Shown: positions 1 through 10,815 of the stretch, in pieces | Layout of the letters: each line of letters starts with the position of its first letter | Position numbering within the stretch: the stretch's first letter is position 1 | Assembly: GCA_030052745.1 (NCBI GenBank) | Contig: JANBVO010000006.1 | Location: 434,001-498,000, forward strand | From: Pleurostoma richardsiae | Taxonomy: Eukaryota > Ascomycota > Sordariomycetes > Calosphaeriales > Pleurostomataceae | Direction of reading: 5' to 3' | DNA: 64,000 nt | Position numbers and translations under genes: made by a program | The notes under the pieces: generated by a model | Told to the model about the DNA's origin: nothing | Database searches by the model: none | Seen by the model: only the letters and a program-made list of their open reading frames with translations

Positions 1-174
1 TCGTTCTTCTGATCTTTGTCAGTGGCAAGATCGTCCTCACCGGTGCGAAAGTGCGCGAGGAGATCTACCAGGCCTTCGAGATGATCTACCCTGTGCTTCA
101 AGGTATGTATTAGGTCACAAAGGCACGAGAAGTCAACTGCGGCTAACGTCTTGTCAGATTTCCGCAAGGTCTAG
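1..174 (+). CDS. spt15: TATA-binding protein, C-terminal end (partial)
   Basis: This is the 3' end of the gene for TBP, the DNA-binding core of TFIID that also serves RNA polymerases I and III. Visible exons are <1-102 and 158-174, separated by a 55-nt intron (103-157, GTATGT..CAG). The joined reading starts at base 3 and gives [12 protein letters not shown], then [14 protein letters not shown], ending QDFRKV and stop. These are the last strand and helix of the second TBP repeat, which is nearly invariant in fungi. The intron falls in the Asp codon of the QDFRKV tail. The rest of the gene lies off the left edge. It is convergent with the FAD oxidoreductase downstream. Confidence 0.93.
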
Positions 175-950
175 ATTCCCTCTGCGTCCTCTTAGGCCAT
201 TCAACATCTTCATCCGCCTGTACAACTACATGCTCATTTCACGACACCACGACACTTCGACTTGTCATGACCTTTGACAGTCGTAGGGAAACCTTGTATC
301 ATTCTGTTTTTACCAGCATTGCATTGGCGTTGATGAAACGGAAGGTCTCTTCATCGGAACGGGGGGTTTTGGCCGGCTTTAGGGAGAGAATCTCCTGGGA
401 TCCTTTTAACATTCCCCCCAAGAACATAGATTGCACATCGCACCCCTCGACGGCATGTGCGCGGCGGCAGGTGCGCAGGTCGAGATTGCCGTCTTAATCC
501 TGGCGGACCTGAAATATGGCCGCACGAAGGCGGAAGGTTGATGAAAAGACAACCGGAGATATTCCGGAGAGACTGCGACTGTCTTTAGTCCGGAGCGACC
601 TGAAGAGCCCTCCTGACTTTGGCAGACCCTCGCAGTGGAGAGGTCGATTGCGTTGCGTTGTCAAATACAACTGGAAGCCATTTGGGGCTTGGAAGTCATG
701 GTATTTTTCAGACCATCTACGGCATACGGTTTAACTCTATCGGACGCTTTGTCCTTTAGCTGGAGTCTCGCTGCTGGCACCTTCACGCACCCCCATGCGT
801 CGCCTTCCGCTTGGTCTTCCGGCGTTGCGTTAGCCGTTGCTTTCCGAGGCGATGAATACCATCCGTTCTACCCAACATTTCATGCGTTCAGCGTCCGTGA
901 CTCTGTGACCAGTGCCATCTTGTCCTCTTGTACCTGTGTTGTGTGTTGGC
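175..950. other. intergenic, convergent 3' ends
   Basis: About 780 bases between the TBP stop and the stop of the minus-strand oxidoreductase. Only short overlapping ORFs with no recognisable domain are present (for example 635-1024 +). It probably holds both 3' UTRs. I see no gene or repeat. Confidence 0.6.
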
Positions 951-2450
951 TCATGCTGCGCCCTTGGCCAACTCCTCCTGTAGTATCAACCCCGGCTCAC
1001 CTCCCCTGCTCCCGTCCTCAGTGACGACCGCGTCCCACCCCTGGAAGGCGTCGCCCCTGGTCTCCCGCCAGGACCACTTGGTCCTGAACTCGGGCGGGCA
1101 CTGGCCCTCGACGCAGTCGGCGATCTTCTCCCCCAGCACGGGCAGGAACTTGAACCCGTGCCCGCTGCCGCCCGTCGCGACGAACAGGCCCCGCCAGTGT
1201 GGGTGGTAGTCGATGAGGAAGTCGCCGCTCGGCGTGTCCGTGTACCAGCACAGGCGCGTGCGCGAGAAGGGCCGCTCCGGTATGCCCGGCAGGGGCACCA
1301 TCTCGCGCAGCGCGGAGCGCAGGGCGGCGGCGCCCGAGACGGGGATGGAGAGCGCCGGGTCGTCGAGGTGGGTGAGGGGCAGGGAGACGGTGGCCGTCGT
1401 GGCTGCGTCGGGGGGCCGCAGGGGCGCCGTGACTGTCGTGGTCGGGTTGACGTAGCCGTAGGCGTGCCGGGCGACCTTGAGGACGTTGTTGGAGGGCGTG
1501 ATCACGAAGAGGCCGCTCGTCATGTTCAACAGGGTTGGCATCTTCGCGAGCTGCGCTTGCTCGGCGTCGGTTATGTCCATGTAGGCGAGGATCTGGCCAG
1601 TTGCGGTCGCCTGGCCGGAGAGGTCGACCAGTGCGCCGGTCCAGGCGCCTGTGGCGACAATGACGAGCTCGGCGGAGAGCGTCTGACCGGTGGATACGGT
1701 GACGCCCGTCACGGCGTTGCCGGCTGTGTTGAGCGAGGTGACCGTCCCGTTTACGAACTGGACACGTCCTGTCTCCTTGACGCGGTCGTAAAGCCAAGCC
1801 ATGCTCTTCTCCGCATCGGCCCAGCCACTGGAGCGGTTGATGTAGCCCCAGGACCCAGACGTGCCCCCGGTGCCAACTGCACCGCGGATGGCCTCGACAC
1901 CGGATAGCTCGCTGATGCTGTCGGCCAGCTGGGGGTCCTTGGCAGCAATGTCCTTGACGTTCTCCCAGCTGGCGCGGACATAGTCCATGCCACTCTTCTT
2001 GCTCGGCTGCGCTTGAACCGGAGGCAAGTCACCGACACTAGCAGACGTCTGACCTACAGCCGACGGCGAGGGAGGCTTGTCAGCTACTAGAACCAACCCG
2101 GTTTCGCTGTACCGCCCCTGGCCGCCAAGTTCATTGTCCCCGTTCTTCCGCCATTCTACCTGAGCCTCAGCAGCCAAGGCAGCGTACGCCGGATCTGCAT
2201 AGTCAGCCCGGATGATGCGTGACGTGTCGACGCTCGACGCGTCCGGAGAAGGGAAGACGGCGGGCTCAGTAGAGCGGTCAACGACGGTGATGGTAGTGTT
2301 GGAGAAGGAAGGACGCTTGGTCAGGGCATAGGCAGTGCCCAGGCCGAAGACTCCCGAGCCTACGATGAGGACAGAAGAGGGAGTAGTGAAGGAGGAAGTT
2401 GTTGGAGAGGAAGAAGAAAAGGAGGTGGAGTTGGCGGGTTGGTGGGCCAT
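951..2450 (-). CDS. FAD-dependent oxidoreductase, DAO/fructosyl-amino-acid oxidase-like
   Basis: Single-exon protein of 499 residues. A low-complexity Ser/Thr N-terminus (about 1-25) is followed by the Rossmann dinucleotide site VLIVGSGVFGLGTAYAL (GxGxxG at about 31-36) and the acidic end of the second strand (VDRS). The C-terminus carries a second flavin motif, GSGHGFKFLPVLGEKIADCV. This arrangement is typical of the DAO superfamily branch that includes fructosyl-amine oxidases and sarcosine, pipecolate and saccharopine oxidases, which oxidise secondary amines with O2 and release H2O2. Substrate cannot be told from sequence. The C-terminus (AKGAA) is not a standard SKL peroxisomal signal. 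The start ATG is the first in frame and leaves about 30 residues before the FAD site. It is transcribed divergently from the SR140-like gene. Confidence 0.9.
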   Translation of the reverse strand: MAHQPANSTSFSSSSPTTSSFTTPSSVLIVGSGVFGLGTAYALTKRPSFSNTTITVVDRSTEPAVFPSPDASSVDTSRIIRADYADPAYAALAAEAQVEWRKNGDNELGGQGRYSETGLVLVADKPPSPSAVGQTSASVGDLPPVQAQPSKKSGMDYVRASWENVKDIAAKDPQLADSISELSGVEAIRGAVGTGGTSGSWGYINRSSGWADAEKSMAWLYDRVKETGRVQFVNGTVTSLNTAGNAVTGVTVSTGQTLSAELVIVATGAWTGALVDLSGQATATGQILAYMDITDAEQAQLAKMPTLLNMTSGLFVITPSNNVLKVARHAYGYVNPTTTVTAPLRPPDAATTATVSLPLTHLDDPALSIPVSGAAALRSALREMVPLPGIPERPFSRTRLCWYTDTPSGDFLIDYHPHWRGLFVATGGSGHGFKFLPVLGEKIADCVEGQCPPEFRTKWSWRETRGDAFQGWDAVVTEDGSRGGEPGLILQEELAKGAA

Positions 2451-3553
2451 TTTGCTGGTGTGACTCGCGGGTTATTATAAGATATGCAAGGGCTTCGCTG
2501 GCATGCTTGTGCGCGCGTGTGGGCTGGTGTGTGTGTGTGACGCTTCCCGGGGGCGCGACTGACTGAGCTTTTCCTTTTCCTCGCACTTGTCTTACTCAGT
2601 CCTCTGGTCTTTGTCGACGCGCCGGAACGAGCTTTGTATCTAAGACACTCTCTGGAGAGCTTGTCTCAGCACGGAGATGACTCTCAATGTCCAAGGAGCA
2701 ACTGCCGTGCTTTGATAGAATGTGAGCGAGCTTGAAAGCAGGAGAGGGATGCCGAGGGTGGAAATTCACGCAATAATCAAGACATCTAATCCTACTTGTA
2801 TTAATGCCCTGCATTTGCCGACTTAGATAACTTATCTGAAGAGAGCGTGCCCTGCCCCACCTGCTTCCGCTATCCATCGGAATCGGGTGGCCATCAGTCA
2901 GACCATCGTGGACTGCTGAACGATTCATTGGGGAGCGTGGGTGCCGATGCTCAATTGCGATATACCATCAGTGAACCCACAAGTAGAGAAGAGAGAGAGA
3001 CTTGATGACAGACACGTCAGAGAGAGGCATCACATCCCTTAGTAACGGTATCGGAGACCCATACGCTGGCTGAGTCATTGATCCAACGGAGCAAGTGTGT
3101 GTGCATGCATGCTCAAACTCGGTACTCGTCAGTGGTGTGACAGTAGAGCGTTGATTTTGAAAAAATGGTAAGAATCTAGAATCTCTGCACAGTGAGGTCC
3201 GGTGAAGAGCGTTTTGTTCTTTTGAAGCTCAAAAGGCGGGAGCTATTTGGGTTGCAACCCCACTTTCCAGTTTTGGTATCGGGAGCTGTGTCCACCGAGC
3301 TCCGCTTCTCTCACCTTGGCCTCGCCGCACGCAACTCGCCCTTCACCTTGCCTGCCACCCCAAGCTCCCAGACTGCAAATCGCTGTCTTTTCCACGCAAT
3401 CCCTCCGCCTCGCCGATCTATCGCCGCTGTACTCGACAGCCACTGATATCGAAATCTTCGCGGACACTCCCAGAGCACTTAAAAGCAGCAGGACTGCCGA
3501 GTGAGAAGCGCCCAGCCAGCGGATTGAGCCCGCGGTGCTCTAGACTGCCAACG
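2451..3553. other. divergent intergenic region
   Basis: About 1.1 kb between the start codons of the oxidoreductase (-) and the SR140-like gene (+). The part from about 3240 to 3550 is rich in C and T on the plus strand, as fungal 5' leaders often are. The 110-residue minus ORF at 2596-2928 has no domain and unremarkable composition, so I do not call it. Confidence 0.5.
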
Positions 3554-6025
3554 ATGTCATCCGCGAAGAAGATCGCCGAGTTTCCGGACGTCGAGGCAAA
3601 GCTACAGAAACCAACGAAGAAGTCAATATTCGAGAAGCAGAAGGCAGAAGCCGAAGCGAAGCGTCAGAGAGAGGCTGCCGAGACTGCTGCAGTCTATGCG
3701 GACTTCGTGAAGAGCTTCGACAATGACGATGATGACGACCACGGCGTCTTCGGCGGTCGCGCCGGGACGCGACAATACCGTGACGATCCACCGTCAAGGC
3801 CTTCCCTCGGAGGCCAGCCGCCGTTCAGCACTGGAGGTAGTACAGGACGAAGACATTTCGGGTTGGCATCACAATCTGGATTGAAGAGCGGTCCTGGAAG
3901 CCTAGGTCCACCTCCCACGAGCTTCAATAGGAAGCGTGGCCTCGATGACTCCCAGGCAGATAGGAGAAGGGAACGTGGTGATGCGAGGGGTGTCCTGAGC
4001 TTCGACGACCGCGACACGCGATCAGGGCCTCTCTCTAAGGCCTTCGACGCCAGCGACGACGAGGACGACCGTACCCCCGCCGGAAGGGCAGAAGAGAAAG
4101 CCATAGCCAGGCCTACATTACGGCTCGCAAACCTACCTCCCGGAACCTCGCCGGCCGCGGTCAAAGCCCTGATTCCGGCTAATCTGGCGGTGGAGAATGT
4201 CAAAATCAGTGGTCCGGCGGGCCAGGTTGGCACCGGCACAGAGAGGAAGGCCATGACTGCAATCGTCACGCTATCTCAAGAGACTGCCGCGACCGAGATT
4301 GATGCAGCTGTCAGTGCTCTTCAGAACCGATATCTTGGCTTCGGGTTCTACCTTTCCTTGCACCGGCATCTTTCCTCCGCCGCCATCTCTTCCTCGTCTC
4401 TCCCGAGCATCATATCGACCTCCTCCGCATCTCAGCCATTTGGGGCCAAACCTGTCGCGCAAGTTCCCGGGCCGCAGTCACATCACTTGTCCGGGCGCTT
4501 TGCGCCCCCAACTTCTTATGCGCCAACTACGGGGGGACCGCTCAACCGAAGTTCGCTATTTCACGTGCCTATTGAACCGCCGAAAGATATCAAGCAGCTG
4601 CGCATGATCCATAAAGTTGTGGAATCGGTTCTAGAGCATGGGCCTGAATTTGAAGCACTTCTCATGTCTCGGCCGGACGTTCAGCGAGAAGAGAAATGGG
4701 CGTGGATATGGGATGCGCGGAGTCCCGGAGGTATCTGGTACCGCTGGCGGCTTTGGGAAATCATGACAGGGTCTCAGTCCAGGAGGGGACGGGGCCGGTA
4801 CCTACCACTCTTCGAAGACAGCCATGCGTGGAAGGTCCCGGATCAGTCGCTGGCCTATGAGTACACGACTGGTGTGGACGAATTCATCTCCGAGTCAGAA
4901 TATAACTCCTCTGACGATGAAGACTTTGACGAGGAGCACAAGCAGGGTGAATCCGGACCCGGAGGCCAGGATCAGGAGGACATCTTCCTAAACCCCATCG
5001 ACAAGTCGAAACTGGTCCACTTGCTAGCACGCTTGCCCGTCACCATGACCAAACTGAGGAAGGGGGACGTTGCCCGTGTGACGGCGTTCGCCATAACGCA
5101 CGCCAGCCGGGGAGCGGACGAGGTTGTGGACCTGATCATTTCCAACATTGAGAAGCCTTTTGCGTATAGTTCTGCCAATCCTGATTATAAACAGGCAGGC
5201 AAGGACAAAGATGATCAAGATGGCGACTCCCGAAACTCCTCTCTCGCCCCGGAAGAAAAGGCGGCCAATGGAGGCCCTGATACGAGCAGTGCAAAGCTTC
5301 TAGGCTTGTACGTGGTCAGTGATATCCTGTCATCCTCCTCTACCAGCGGGATTCGACACGCATGGCGCTACAGGCAGCTGTTCGAGGCTGCACTCAGAAG
5401 TCGCAAAGTATTCGAAGGCCTGGGAATGATGGCTGAGAAGATGAGCTGGGGTCGTCTCAGAGCGGAGAAGTGGAAGCGGAGTGTTGGGCTCGTTCTAAAC
5501 CTTTGGGAAGGCTGGTGCGTCTTTCCGGCAGACACGCAGGAATACTTCGTCAGGAGCTTCGAGACGGCGGCATCCTTGAAGAAGGAGGAGAAAGCGGAGG
5601 ATGGCTCAAAGAAGGAAGCCGGTAAATGGAAGACAATGGAGGCAGCGGCAGTTGAGTCCGCCCAGCAGTCTGGCTTCAAGCCGGTCAGCTCGGAACCAGC
5701 GGCCAGACTTCCAGAAAGTGCAAGAGCGGATACGGACGAGAGCTACGATGAGTACTCGGATGACGAGGAGGCGGACGATGACCTCCTAGCTGAGTTTGAC
5801 ATTGATGGCGAGAGCGTCCTGGACATTGACATTGACGGCCTCACGGTGGAGGAAGACGCCGAGATGGGTGGAGTGAACGAGACAGACGCCCCTGCAGGCG
5901 ACAAGGCGGAGACGAAGTCTGTGGGAGGGCTGAACGTGGCCCCCTCATCGGCAGGGATCCAGTCCCGAAAGCGCATGCGCGCTGCAGACATGTTTGCGGA
6001 TTCTGATTCGGGAGGAGAGAGCTGA
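3554..6025 (+). CDS. U2 snRNP-associated SR140/U2SURP-like splicing factor
   Basis: Single exon, 823 residues. The start is set at the ATG at 3554 (ACGATGTCA); the open frame extends upstream only through a TTG. Order of parts: a charged coiled segment (about 15-50), an RRM-like fold (about 187-262, TLRLANLPPGTS), a SURP/SWAP module (about 347-400, LRMIHKVVESVLEHGPEFE then WAWIWD), acidic linkers, and a CID-like helical domain (about 480-710, LLARLPVTMTKLRKGDVARV through LLGLYVVSDIL and WCVFPADTQEYF). RRM, SURP and CID in this order define SR140 (U2SURP), a U2 snRNP-associated protein of the spliceosome. The C-terminus has Asp/Glu-rich runs and a basic SRKRMR patch, but the long RS tail of the animal protein is missing, as I would expect for fungal members. 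Nuclear location is inferred. Confidence 0.88.
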   Translation: MSSAKKIAEFPDVEAKLQKPTKKSIFEKQKAEAEAKRQREAAETAAVYADFVKSFDNDDDDDHGVFGGRAGTRQYRDDPPSRPSLGGQPPFSTGGSTGRRHFGLASQSGLKSGPGSLGPPPTSFNRKRGLDDSQADRRRERGDARGVLSFDDRDTRSGPLSKAFDASDDEDDRTPAGRAEEKAIARPTLRLANLPPGTSPAAVKALIPANLAVENVKISGPAGQVGTGTERKAMTAIVTLSQETAATEIDAAVSALQNRYLGFGFYLSLHRHLSSAAISSSSLPSIISTSSASQPFGAKPVAQVPGPQSHHLSGRFAPPTSYAPTTGGPLNRSSLFHVPIEPPKDIKQLRMIHKVVESVLEHGPEFEALLMSRPDVQREEKWAWIWDARSPGGIWYRWRLWEIMTGSQSRRGRGRYLPLFEDSHAWKVPDQSLAYEYTTGVDEFISESEYNSSDDEDFDEEHKQGESGPGGQDQEDIFLNPIDKSKLVHLLARLPVTMTKLRKGDVARVTAFAITHASRGADEVVDLIISNIEKPFAYSSANPDYKQAGKDKDDQDGDSRNSSLAPEEKAANGGPDTSSAKLLGLYVVSDILSSSSTSGIRHAWRYRQLFEAALRSRKVFEGLGMMAEKMSWGRLRAEKWKRSVGLVLNLWEGWCVFPADTQEYFVRSFETAASLKKEEKAEDGSKKEAGKWKTMEAAAVESAQQSGFKPVSSEPAARLPESARADTDESYDEYSDDEEADDDLLAEFDIDGESVLDIDIDGLTVEEDAEMGGVNETDAPAGDKAETKSVGGLNVAPSSAGIQSRKRMRAADMFADSDSGGES

Positions 6026-7676
6026 TCAAGTTCTCAGAGGCTCGCGTGCAGGTAACATGTATCCATACCTACCTACCTGGGTACCTTGCCTGCATTGAGC
6101 GAGCTGCACGTTGATGCCACCCTCGTCGGGAACAACTACTCAATGGAAGGAGCGAGGATGCAAGTGCAGACGAGGGTCTGTGACGACCCGCCAATCCGAC
6201 AAGACAAGAGGATCTCGACCCACACAAATGGGGATGAGACTACAGTGCCTTACCTATAATACTTGGTAGGTATGCAGGTATGTAACGTGCAGATGTGCGT
6301 ATTACTCCGTACTGCGTACCATCCCAGAATCCTCAGCGTTCTGGTCTGGAGCCGAGCCTCTTGACCGTCTCGGCGCGCTTTACTCGGCAGACTCCAGCCG
6401 TGGGGTAATTCGCCGAGTCTGCGCCAATCGAAACTTGCTCAATTCGTCGGCGCACGCCCCACCCCGCCCGCCTAGTTTCGGCCGCACGCCCCATCTAAGA
6501 GGGGCCGGCGTCTCGAAGAAAAGAAACACTGGACGCCCGGCGGCCGGGAAGGGCAAGCCTGGGCTGTATCACGTTTACCGCTCCCACGCCGGTTGTCGTG
6601 GGAAATAGATTTTCTCTGCGCCTAGCAAGTTACACTGTACTCGAGCAAGCAACGGCGCGCTTCCCAGCAACATCGTCGTCATCTTCCCTGTCCGCTTGTG
6701 ACGGGTCGAGCGCTGACCGTTGACGAGCCGCTGACCACCCGCCCCTCTCCCTACCTACCAACCTACGTACGGCACGACACTTGCCCCGTGTACCACCATC
6801 GCAAGCACCTCGGAGCCGCCATGACCTGACTCTCTCATCGCGCTCTGATTTCTCCGGCCTCGTTCTTCCTCATCTGCTTGCCGTAGCCGGCGTGTCTCTC
6901 TCTCCGTCTTGCCGTCCTTGCCCGAGGAAAGCTTGCGGTCCAATTGCGCGCTCGTCACTGCTATCGGATCCGTCGACCAATCGGCCTTGCAAACTTTGAT
7001 GGTCGTCGACCCGGGGATCCTCAGGTTCAGCATACTCCATCAGGTCGACGACCCTTTCGCCATATCAGACGCCCGCATTTACTCAGCGCCCTCGTCGTAT
7101 TAGCTTTCCACCGCTCGTTCTACCCGTTCACCGAGTCAATGACTGCCGACAGACCTATTCACCTCACTTTTGCCTTGACGCTCGAGCCTCTCGCTCCTTA
7201 TCGCCCCTCTATAGACAACCCCACCTCATCGTCGACTCGTGGTGCTTAAACAACAGTAACGGCCGGTGCCTCTCGCTTCCCAAATCACTTATGGTCGCGG
7301 CGACAATAGGCCAATCTTCAACTGCTGAGGGCTCGTCATCATTAACCTGTCCCTCCCACTTCGCCCCCGAAACCACAGTTGTCCATGCTTTAGAGGGTAT
7401 TCAACCGTCATTCTTGTTTCTCATCGGTATCGCCCTTACGACACCTCTGTGGCGACGAGATATCAGCTTCCCTCAAGCCTGAGTCTTTTCCGCGCATACT
7501 CTCATTCTCTTGCTATCGTCCGCCTAGCTCGCGACGAATGCGCCGTGGAATCTGGACGTATATCGATCAATTTGTGTCAGCTACGGGTGGCACAGTGACA
7601 TTATCTACGAGCAAAGCCACATTCTTCGAAGTGTCCTGGACTAAGTGTCCAGACACTATCGCCTCGTATCATCACC
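6026..7676. other. intergenic and long 5' leader of the copper-fist gene
   Basis: About 1.65 kb. The first part holds the SR140-like 3' end and CTACCTACCTGGGTACC-type motifs near 6066-6082. From about 6720 the plus strand is pyrimidine-rich with several ATGs that open short frames (for example from 7138 to 7249, 7291 to 7482, and 7538 past the real start). None resembles a protein. Either these are upstream ORFs in a long leader or transcription starts close to 7600. Confidence 0.45.
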
Positions 7677-9430
7677 ATGCCTTGGATCAACGGCCAGAAG
7701 ATGGCCTGGTTAGTCCTCTCCTATCTCCTTTTCCTTTCAATCAGATGCTACATAATGCGACGACACTAGCACCCCCAGTGGCCGGTCTCCCACCACAAGC
7801 TTTCATCTGAACCGTACATGAGAACTGACATCTGACTTCTCCCCCCAGCGTGCCATGTATCAGAGGCCACCGCTCCACCAAATGCACGCATGCAGATGAG
7901 CGGCTCATGGTGCCGGTCCGCAAGCCGGGTCGGCCTCTGAGCACATGCCCACATCCCCCGAACAGTGGCTGCGCTTGCAGTGACGCACGCGTAACTGCTG
8001 CTCTGCCACGGAATAAGAAATGTCCTTGCGGGCCGCGTAGTGCAGAATCGAACGCGTCCCAGACGAACAGCGAGTCACTACCTACTCCCCCCTCGCCCTC
8101 TAAGGGAGCCTATCGAGTCAAGAAGTCGGGTTCCGCATCAAAGCCAGCGAGCAGAAGCCAATCTATCGGGCTCGCGACATTAGAGAGAATGGATCCCAGC
8201 TCGGTAAATGTCCTGAACGGGTACGTTCCAATGGGCACCGGCAGCCCGGAAGTTCCCCCCAACGGAGCTCTGGCACATGGCCAAGGGCCGCCCTTGATCT
8301 ACGGAACCCCCCTGGATGGCGGCTTCATGCAGATGCCCCCGGGATATGAGAATCTGATGCCGTTCCCGATGTCTCACCCAACTCCAACCGCGCTCGGTCA
8401 TGCTCCAGTGGGTGTTTTCCCCGTGAAGCAAGAAGTTCAGACTCCTCGCGGAACCAACGGGCATGTCAGTCCCGCGGCCACACCCCTTGTCGCGGTCCCG
8501 AAGAGCTGTTGTGGTTCCACGCAGCCGACGGTCAATGTATCAAGAGAAACTCCTCCTTCGAGTAGCGGATCTATGCCAGAGAGTCCCACCAATGCAAGTG
8601 GTGGCAGCTGCTGCTCATCAAACCGCAAAACGGTCGAACTGAAGCAAGACTCCTTACCGACTGGCGGGGTGGCAGCTCCCGATGGACATACTGCCAATGG
8701 ACACAATACCAACGGTCGTGCGGTCGCCGGGCTCCAACATTCTGCCACTCTGAACAACACGATGTTTCCGACGTACATGCAGCAGACGGTGTACACTTAT
8801 CCTGCGCCGTATGGTTCCTTCCAATTCCCTCTGCAGCCTTCACAATGGCCGGCAACTGTCTCGGTCTCTGCGTTTGGCCAGCCTCTAGCAGCAGGCTCTA
8901 TACCGGTGGCTCAGCCTACTCCGTATATGATTAATGGAGGTCCGAACATCGCCGACACTTCACATATCTGCACCTGCGGAGATTCCTGTAACTGCATTGG
9001 TTGCCCCGCGCACCCATACAACGAGGCGACCCAGCGATACATCCGATCGGCGTGGGACCTGCAGATGGCAGCGAACGGCGTCAATCCTCACAGCGCCGCA
9101 AGTCAGGCCGAAGGATCGAGCTCGAGAACAAATAGCCACACCAACGGCCATACCAACGGCCATACCAACGGCCTTACCAATGGCCATACCAATGGCCATG
9201 TCGCCCAAAATAGTCCGGATTCTGCATCCCCGACCGCCGCCCAGACACCGTCGGACAGCGCTTCTCCCATTGGCGAGGAGCAGACTTTATCCGCAAGTGA
9301 CTTCTTCTTCGTCGACTACACTGGATTTAGCGGAGAGTGCGCTGGTGACACGGCGACATGCCCGTGTGGCGACGACTGTGCGTGTTTAGGGTGTTCGATC
9401 CACAACCAGAATCCGGCGGCGGCACAGTGA
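7677..9430 (+). CDS. copper-fist transcription factor (Mac1/Cuf1/GRISEA-like)
   Basis: Two exons, 7677-7708 and 7849-9430, with a 140-nt intron (GTTAGT..CCCCAG; CTGAC near the 3' end), giving 537 residues. The first ten codons (MPWINGQKMA) come from exon 1 and join to CVPCIRGHRSTKCTH, completing the copper-fist DNA-binding domain with its C-x2-C..RGHR..C-x-H metal ligands, followed by KPGRP. A second Cys group (CACSD..KKCPCG) follows. The middle is low-complexity and contains KSCCGS and GSCCSS. The C-terminus has two CxCxxxCxCxGCxxH clusters, CTCGDSCNCIGCPAHP and CPCGDDCACLGCSIHN, like the copper-sensing clusters of Cuf1 and GRISEA. By family it binds copper-response elements and controls copper uptake genes, with copper binding to the C-terminal clusters inhibiting it. 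The intron splits the Cys codon of the fist, so exon 2 alone would lack the domain start. Confidence 0.93.
9136..9200 (+). repeat. 12-bp coding minisatellite (HTNG repeat)
   Basis: About 5.5 tandem copies of a 12-base unit of the form CATACCAACGGC encode a run of HTNG units in the low-complexity linker of the copper-fist factor, between the middle region and the Cys clusters. Unit boundaries keep the frame, so copy-number change would alter only linker length. Confidence 0.9.
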
Positions 9431-10815
9431 GGATGTCAATCAGCAATAGATTGGTCCTACTGAGAATGACGTGCCAATGATCATAACGAACATATGATAA
9501 ACACGGAGAATTTCCCAAGACATAGCTTGCATGGGCTCAGTTGCTAGGAGAGGTACATATGCTTAAGATGGCCGTGAGAACCAGTATGCGGGCAGAGAGA
9601 CGAACGACCACCGAGCTGGCTAGGACTTACCGTGGCCCACTGATTAGAAGGATCCCGCGACATCACGACATATCATTGGAATCGGCTGTGCGCCGATCCT
9701 GCCACTTGCTTAGAGGTCACAATATCTGGCATTGGAGGTGCGGTGGGATGATGTTCGATAAGGCCCGGCCATACATTTTGCTCGTGGTCAAAAGGACATG
9801 ACAAGCAGAGAAGAGTGGCTTATTCGATCCAGCAGATACTTTGATACCCCGGAGAATAGTCGCTAGCTACGAGACGTACGAGAAATGCCCGCTCATACAC
9901 CCACTGCATGCTTCGACCATGATAGATGTTAATAGCCATGCTCCAGGCTGTAAGTGAGTGATCCACACTCAGAATCCGGCTCCGTAGACGCCATCCTTCT
10001 GTCCAAAACGTTGGCGTGATACGATTACCGGCAACACAGCAAGCAGCAAGTCGGTCGATCAATACGATCGGCTAGACGGACAGATCTACTACGCTTCTCA
10101 CACGACAAAGGCAACCCCTGGCGATCAGTACCCTAAACAGCGTGACAAATCCTCTGATCAATGGATATAAGCTCGTATTTTTGCCTGTGTCCGTACCTCT
10201 ATGGTTTGTATCATACCCAATCTCATTCCTCAGATGCCACGGGAGCCGCAATAGTGAGTTTAAATGCTAACCCAATTTTTGCTTCCTTGATCGCATCGAG
10301 GGTTTCCCCCTCTTGGGTTATCAGGAAGCCTCAGAGCTCCCTTCTATCTGAAACTGAGACAGAAAGAATCATTGACGCCTAGACAGTCGTTCCGACGGCT
10401 GGTTCGAGTCTTGATAGCAGACACGGGCCTCGAGGTTTATTTTCTCGGAGAGGGCACGGACCATATACCCAGCTTGAACAGAACCCTGAACCGTCATTGG
10501 TTCCAACAGCCTGCGGCTAAAACATTCTCGCTTCGGCGCCGCATCTCCTTGTCGCCGTATATCTCCGACACTTAGACTAGACGACCTGGAGAAGGGGGGC
10601 GGAAAACAAAGGAAAAGAGGTGTATGAACGGAAGCAGAGTGCCTGCTTGCCTTGCCACCGACGTTGAAGCCAGTGGCCCTAGGCGTTCAATATTCAGTAG
10701 CGAAACCCTTCTGCTGAGACTACACCGGTTTCACCTACATCACTGCCAGGATATATTGCGCCATTCTCTCACTCCTCCCAGCAAAGAGAGCTGTGCGGGG
10801 ACGCGGACGGCGGAC
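9431..10815. other. intergenic region
   Basis: About 1.4 kb between the copper-fist gene and the Arg/Ser-rich gene. The open frame of the downstream gene reaches back to an ATG at 10624, but that stretch has no protein-like composition and I treat it as leader. No RNA gene or transposon signature seen. Confidence 0.45.

Noticed and set aside
1158-1907. 249-residue plus-strand ORF opposite the FAD oxidoreductase
   Set aside because: Low-complexity Gly/Arg/Val translation of a GC-rich gene; no domain.
2596-2928. 110-residue minus ORF in the divergent region before the SR140-like gene
   Set aside because: No domain, no protein-like periodicity, and no neighbouring exon to extend it.
10398-10415. 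B-box-like GGTTCGAGTC, possible tRNA gene
   Set aside because: No A box at the right distance and the flanks do not fold as a cloverleaf acceptor stem.
10624-10815. Upstream ATG adding 64 residues to the Arg/Ser-rich protein
   Set aside because: The added segment has leader-like composition, and the ATG at 10816 starts the clearly charged, RS-like protein. Not excluded.
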